This document shows positions 7,042-9,194 of a stretch of DNA of 9,194 nt, piece after piece. Every line of letters starts with the position of its first letter. The first letter of the stretch is position 1. Source of the stretch: M55B111 sp964614065 (GTDB lineage: Bacteria; Bipolaricaulota; Bipolaricaulia; M55B111); the NCBI GenBank assembly GCA_964614065.1, contig CAZTJJ010000064.1, positions 1 through 9,194 on the forward strand. The letters run 5' to 3'. The position numbers and the translations under genes are program-made. The notes under the pieces are model-generated. The model made no database searches, was not told the origin of the DNA, and saw nothing but the letters and a program-made list of their open reading frames with translations.

Positions 7042-7144
7042 GGGACGGAGTTTGACATTTTGACAATTTCTAAAACTTCCGTTGCAGTGGGCAACATAAA
7101 TGAAGCAAACTATGTGATAATGTCAAATTGTGAAACACCGTCCC
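7042..7144. mobile_element. 103-bp MITE/REP-like element with 24-bp terminal inverted repeats
   Basis: The left end (7042-7065) begins GGGACGGAGTTTGACA. The reverse complement of the right end (7121-7144) begins GGGACGGTGTTTCACA. The two ends agree at 21 of 24 positions. Near the middle a second hairpin, GTTGC-AGTGG-GCAAC (7081-7095), is nested. No coding sequence is present. Short non-coding DNA with long imperfect terminal inverted repeats and a central palindrome fits a miniature inverted-repeat element or a REP-type sequence moved by a transposase elsewhere. No clear target-site duplication is visible; the flanks are AAAAAAA on the left and CATTCTCCC on the right. It ends 69 bases before the dehydrogenase ATG. 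Confidence 0.6.
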
Positions 7145-7201
7145 CATTCTCCCTATGATGTCTTGCTGGGGGTAGCCCTCTTTCTTATTGTTATATTTGG
7201 C

Positions 7202-7208
7202 AGGAGGG
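7202..7208 (+). promoter_or_regulatory. Ribosome-binding site of the alcohol dehydrogenase
   Basis: AGGAGGG lies five bases before the ATG at 7214. It rules out the in-frame ATG at 7130, which falls inside the inverted-repeat element and would add 28 residues not found in the family. Confidence 0.8.
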
Positions 7209-7213
7209 ATTAT

Positions 7214-8383
7214 ATGCAGAATTTCACTTTCCAGAACCGGACTAAAATTATCTTCGGTAAGGACACGGAAGAACAAGTTGGCAAAGAGGTTAGGAGATAT
7301 TCAGATAAAATACTTTTCCTCTATGGAGGAGGGAGTATCAAGAAGTACGGGATATACGACAGGGTCATGGATCCGCTGAATGAGGCAGGAATTGAAGTCG
7401 TTGAACTGGGAGGGGTCCAGCCTAACCCCCGTCTGAGCCTCGTAAAGGAAGGGATAGAAGTTTGCCGTGAGAACGGGATCGAGTTTATTCTGGCAGTCGG
7501 TGGGGGCAGCGTGATCGATACGGCGAAGGCCATCTCTATTGGCGTTCCTTACGAAGGTGACGTTTGGGACTTCTATTCCATCAATAAGGCAGTAGATAAA
7601 TCCCTACCCATCGGAACCGTGTTGACTATACCCGCGGCAGGGAGCGAATCCAGCCCCGGGTCGGTAATTACAAAGGAAGAAGGCGGTTACAAGCGCGATG
7701 TCGTCGACAACGAGTTGCGGCCGGAGTTTTCTATTCTCAATCCGGAATTTACCTACACACTCCCGGAATATCAGACCGCCTCAGGTGCAGCGGATATAAT
7801 GGCCCACGTGATGGAGCGATACTTCACTCATGAAGAGAACGTAGGTCTTACCGACAGGCTTTGTGAGGGAACACTACGTATTATTATCCAGAACACACCA
7901 ATTGTCCTGAAGGAACCGAAAAACTACGAGGCTCGAGCCGAGATTACCTGGGCAAGCACGGTTGCCCACAACGATTTATTGGGGACCGGACGGGTCGAAG
8001 ATTGGGCTTCACATAATATAGAGCACGAATTGAGCGGAATGTACGACATCACGCATGGAGCCGGTCTGGCAATAGTTTTTCCCGCCTGGATGGAGTACGT
8101 TTACAATGAGAACGTGGAACGATTTGCCCAGTTCGCGACAAGGGTCTGGGGCAAGGAGACCAACTACTACTCGCTGGAACGTACAGCGCGTGAGGGAATC
8201 AAGGCATTAAAGGACTTCTTCAGGGATATCGGCCTCCCCACCAGTCTGGAGGAGCTCGACGTTGAAATCAGTGACGGTGACCTAAGAGAGATGGCCACCA
8301 AGTGTACCGAGGAGGGTCCCGTTGGGAACTTCGTCGAACTAGACGCTGATGACGTGCTAGAGATATACAATATCGCTTCATGA
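7214..8383 (+). CDS. Iron-containing alcohol dehydrogenase, YqhD/butanol dehydrogenase type
   Basis: A cytoplasmic oxidoreductase of 389 residues (Fe-ADH family, PF00465; BDH/YqhD branch) that reduces aldehydes to alcohols or the reverse with NAD(P)H. It opens with MQNFTFQNRTKIIFGKDTE, a classic start for this branch. The cofactor-binding landmarks are LYGGGSIKKYGIYD (36-49) and GGGSVIDTAKAIS (96-108). The four metal ligands are present at Asp194 and His198 (ADIMAHVMERYF), His267 (DWASHNIEHEL) and His281 (ITHGAGL). The spacing matches E. coli YqhD, and length and start agree with the family. The YGGGS motif suggests NADPH preference, as in YqhD, but this is inferred. It is transcribed away from the transporter cluster. 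The gene looks intact, and its physiological substrate is unknown. Confidence 0.95.
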   Translation: MQNFTFQNRTKIIFGKDTEEQVGKEVRRYSDKILFLYGGGSIKKYGIYDRVMDPLNEAGIEVVELGGVQPNPRLSLVKEGIEVCRENGIEFILAVGGGSVIDTAKAISIGVPYEGDVWDFYSINKAVDKSLPIGTVLTIPAAGSESSPGSVITKEEGGYKRDVVDNELRPEFSILNPEFTYTLPEYQTASGAADIMAHVMERYFTHEENVGLTDRLCEGTLRIIIQNTPIVLKEPKNYEARAEITWASTVAHNDLLGTGRVEDWASHNIEHELSGMYDITHGAGLAIVFPAWMEYVYNENVERFAQFATRVWGKETNYYSLERTAREGIKALKDFFRDIGLPTSLEELDVEISDGDLREMATKCTEEGPVGNFVELDADDVLEIYNIAS

Positions 8384-8406
8384 TGGGGCCAGTCAAGTAA
8401 CTAAAG

Positions 8407-8431
8407 ACATTATATATCTGTGTCATAATGT
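8407..8431. terminator. AT-rich inverted repeat between convergent genes
   Basis: ACATTAT (8407-8413) and ATAATGT (8425-8431) form a perfect 7-bp stem around an 11-base loop. It lies 24 bases after the dehydrogenase stop and over the stop of the facing small gene. The position suits a shared terminator. No long T-run follows on either strand, so the call is tentative. Confidence 0.3.
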
Positions 8432-8652
8432 GTAAAGGACCTTCCAACTGACTTACGTACCAAATCTCTAAGTTCACTTTTTAATGTCCGTTTTATGCAA
8501 TAATTAGTTGCCGAAGACATAACATTAGGTGCATCGGGAGAAGAGTTGTCTGATATTAGATCAGCATTAACATCATTATTTTCAACATCAAATTCCTCGC
8601 AAAAATCTTCATAATCTGCTGTACTAAAACCATCATACCTGAACCGTCCCAT
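8410..8652 (-). CDS. Small acidic hypothetical protein
   Basis: An 80-residue frame that I do not recognise. The N-terminal half is acidic and rich in Asp, Glu and Asn (YDGFSTADYEDFCEEFDVEN). A Ser/Pro/Asn linker follows, and the C-terminal part is basic (CIKRTLKSELRDLVRKSVG). It has two cysteines, no membrane segment and no signal peptide. An AT-rich TATA-like box lies about 26 bases before the ATG, as in leaderless archaeal genes, and AGGA is also close to the ATG. This supports a real gene, although a truncated remnant is equally possible. It follows the broken Orc1/Cdc6 fragment on the same strand and converges with the dehydrogenase. Confidence 0.4.
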   Translation of the reverse strand: MGRFRYDGFSTADYEDFCEEFDVENNDVNADLISDNSSPDAPNVMSSATNYCIKRTLKSELRDLVRKSVGRSFTHYDTDI

Positions 8653-8673
8653 CTCGTCCTGATTATGGTTCCC

Positions 8674-8686
8674 AAAAATATTTATT
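8674..8686 (-). promoter_or_regulatory. TATA-box-like promoter of the small gene
   Basis: AATAAATATTTTT on the minus strand is centred about 28 bases before the ATG at 8652. At the usual archaeal spacing, transcription would start within a few bases of that ATG, giving a leaderless or very short-leader message. Confidence 0.4.
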
Positions 8687-8797
8687 GTTCGAAAAGTTTA
8701 CTAACTCAGGTTATCATAATTATGCACTATATTGCAAGCAATCAGAATTCTAGCTTAAATTATTCTGAGTCTTTGTAAAAATGTGAGAGAATATAGG

Positions 8798-9179
8798 TCA
8801 GTAGGACTCCAAAACTTCGTCCAGGTGAGATTCCTGTAGTGTATCCGATCTATCGTAGCCCGCTTTTCGCGCGGCCTTCATCAATATTTCTAAAGCTGTT
8901 CTGCAGTCTCCTGAGTTGCTGGCGGCGAATTCCGCTATTTTTTCTATTATTTTATCATCTACCGAACCTGACCGGAAAGCCTTTTCTACTCTTCTATTCA
9001 GAATATCTATTAATTCATGCTTTTTGTAGGGCGAATACTCTAAGGTTTTTGACTCGCTTTTTGACTCATTTTAACGATTTATGACTCAACTGTGGATTGT
9101 TAGTAAAAATAGCAAAAGAACCTCTAGTACGAAATTCATTGAAATATGAAGAAACCTTAACTGACTCATTTTGACCTAT
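8798..9179 (-). pseudogene. Decayed Orc1/Cdc6 replication-initiator fragment
   Basis: The clearest part is an open 90-codon stretch (8798-9070) with no start codon, reading LEYSPYKKHELIDILNRRVE...SGDCRTALEILMKAARKAG...ESHLDEVLESY. This is the AAA+ lid of archaeal Orc1/Cdc6 proteins, where PPYxxxEL, a RVExAF helix and the GDxRxAL sensor-2 motif occur in this order. Upstream, in another frame (9066-9179), GSFAIFTNNPQLSHKSLK followed by TGA and then VKKRV resembles the sensor-1 ISND...RVKSSL region. A frameshift near 9040-9045 and a stop at 9066-9068 therefore split the gene. The winged-helix DNA-binding domain that should follow the lid is missing: the frame stops at 8798-8800. Intact Orc1/Cdc6 proteins are about 400 residues. 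The ATPase core would lie beyond the window edge if it survives. It could derive from a virus or plasmid copy. Confidence 0.6.
9050..9172. repeat. Four TGACTC repeats, including two copies of TGACTCATTTT
   Basis: TGACTC occurs at 9050, 9062, 9082 and 9162. The 11-base form TGACTCATTTT occurs at 9062-9072 and 9162-9172, exactly 100 bases apart. Two copies lie 12 bases apart within the TTTTTGACTCgctTTTTGACTC run. They fall inside the degraded initiator region and may be chance, a small duplication, or binding sites. Confidence 0.35.
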
Positions 9180-9194
9180 TTACCCTTCTTATGA

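Noticed and set aside
7191..7198. TTATATTT as TATA box of the dehydrogenase
   Set aside because: At archaeal spacing transcription would start past the ATG, which conflicts with the clear ribosome site upstream of that ATG.
7130..7213. N-terminal extension of the dehydrogenase from the ATG at 7130 (28 extra residues, hydrophobic)
   Set aside because: That ATG lies inside the inverted-repeat element. The ATG at 7214 has a strong AGGAGGG site and gives the standard family N-terminus and metal-ligand numbering.
1..9194. CRISPR array, tRNA, rRNA or a defence/toxin-antitoxin system
   Set aside because: I saw no regularly spaced direct repeats, no cloverleaf-like sequence and no typical defence-gene motifs on either strand.

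Overview
The window looks like chromosomal DNA from an uncultured archaeon, probably euryarchaeal. The evidence is a degraded Orc1/Cdc6-type AAA+ fragment at the right edge, archaeal-style ribosome sites (GGTG and GGAGG types), a small gene with a TATA-like box about 26 bases before its ATG, and an IS200/IS605-type end of a kind common in archaea. The exact lineage cannot be fixed from the sequence. An MSBL1- or Hadesarchaea-like group is a guess.

Layout. (1) 1-309: a gene-poor edge with a G10-containing hairpin followed by T5, then what looks like the 3' relic of an IS200/IS605 TnpB element on the minus strand. (2) 310-6809: six genes, all on the minus strand and closely spaced. In transcription order they are two nucleoside-type ABC permeases, a BMP-family substrate-binding protein, a double-domain ATPase, then an ABC-2 type ATPase and its permease. 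(3) 6810-7213: the divergent intergenic region, which holds a 103-bp element with 24-bp imperfect terminal inverted repeats. (4) 7214-8383: a plus-strand iron-dependent alcohol dehydrogenase of the YqhD/BDH type. (5) 8384-9194: accessory DNA with a small unknown acidic minus-strand gene, a broken Orc1/Cdc6 gene and repeated TGACTC motifs.

How the genes work together. The first four genes of the minus-strand cluster make a complete importer of the BMP/NupOPQ type, probably for nucleosides or related purines. BMP captures the substrate outside the cell, two dissimilar permeases form the channel, and one tandem ATPase drives it. The last two genes form a separate two-component ABC-2 transporter, normally an exporter, whose start lies only 32 bases behind the importer ATPase. 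They are probably co-transcribed. The gap between BMP and the importer ATPase carries a perfect 10-bp inverted repeat that may set relative expression. The alcohol dehydrogenase is transcribed divergently and has no evident functional link to the transporters.

I do not see a clearly new multi-gene system. The most interesting items are the MITE/REP-like element just upstream of the dehydrogenase, the possible orphan TnpB guide-RNA end, the intra-operon hairpin, the joining of an importer to an ABC-2 exporter, and the decayed replication-initiator fragment next to an unknown small gene.
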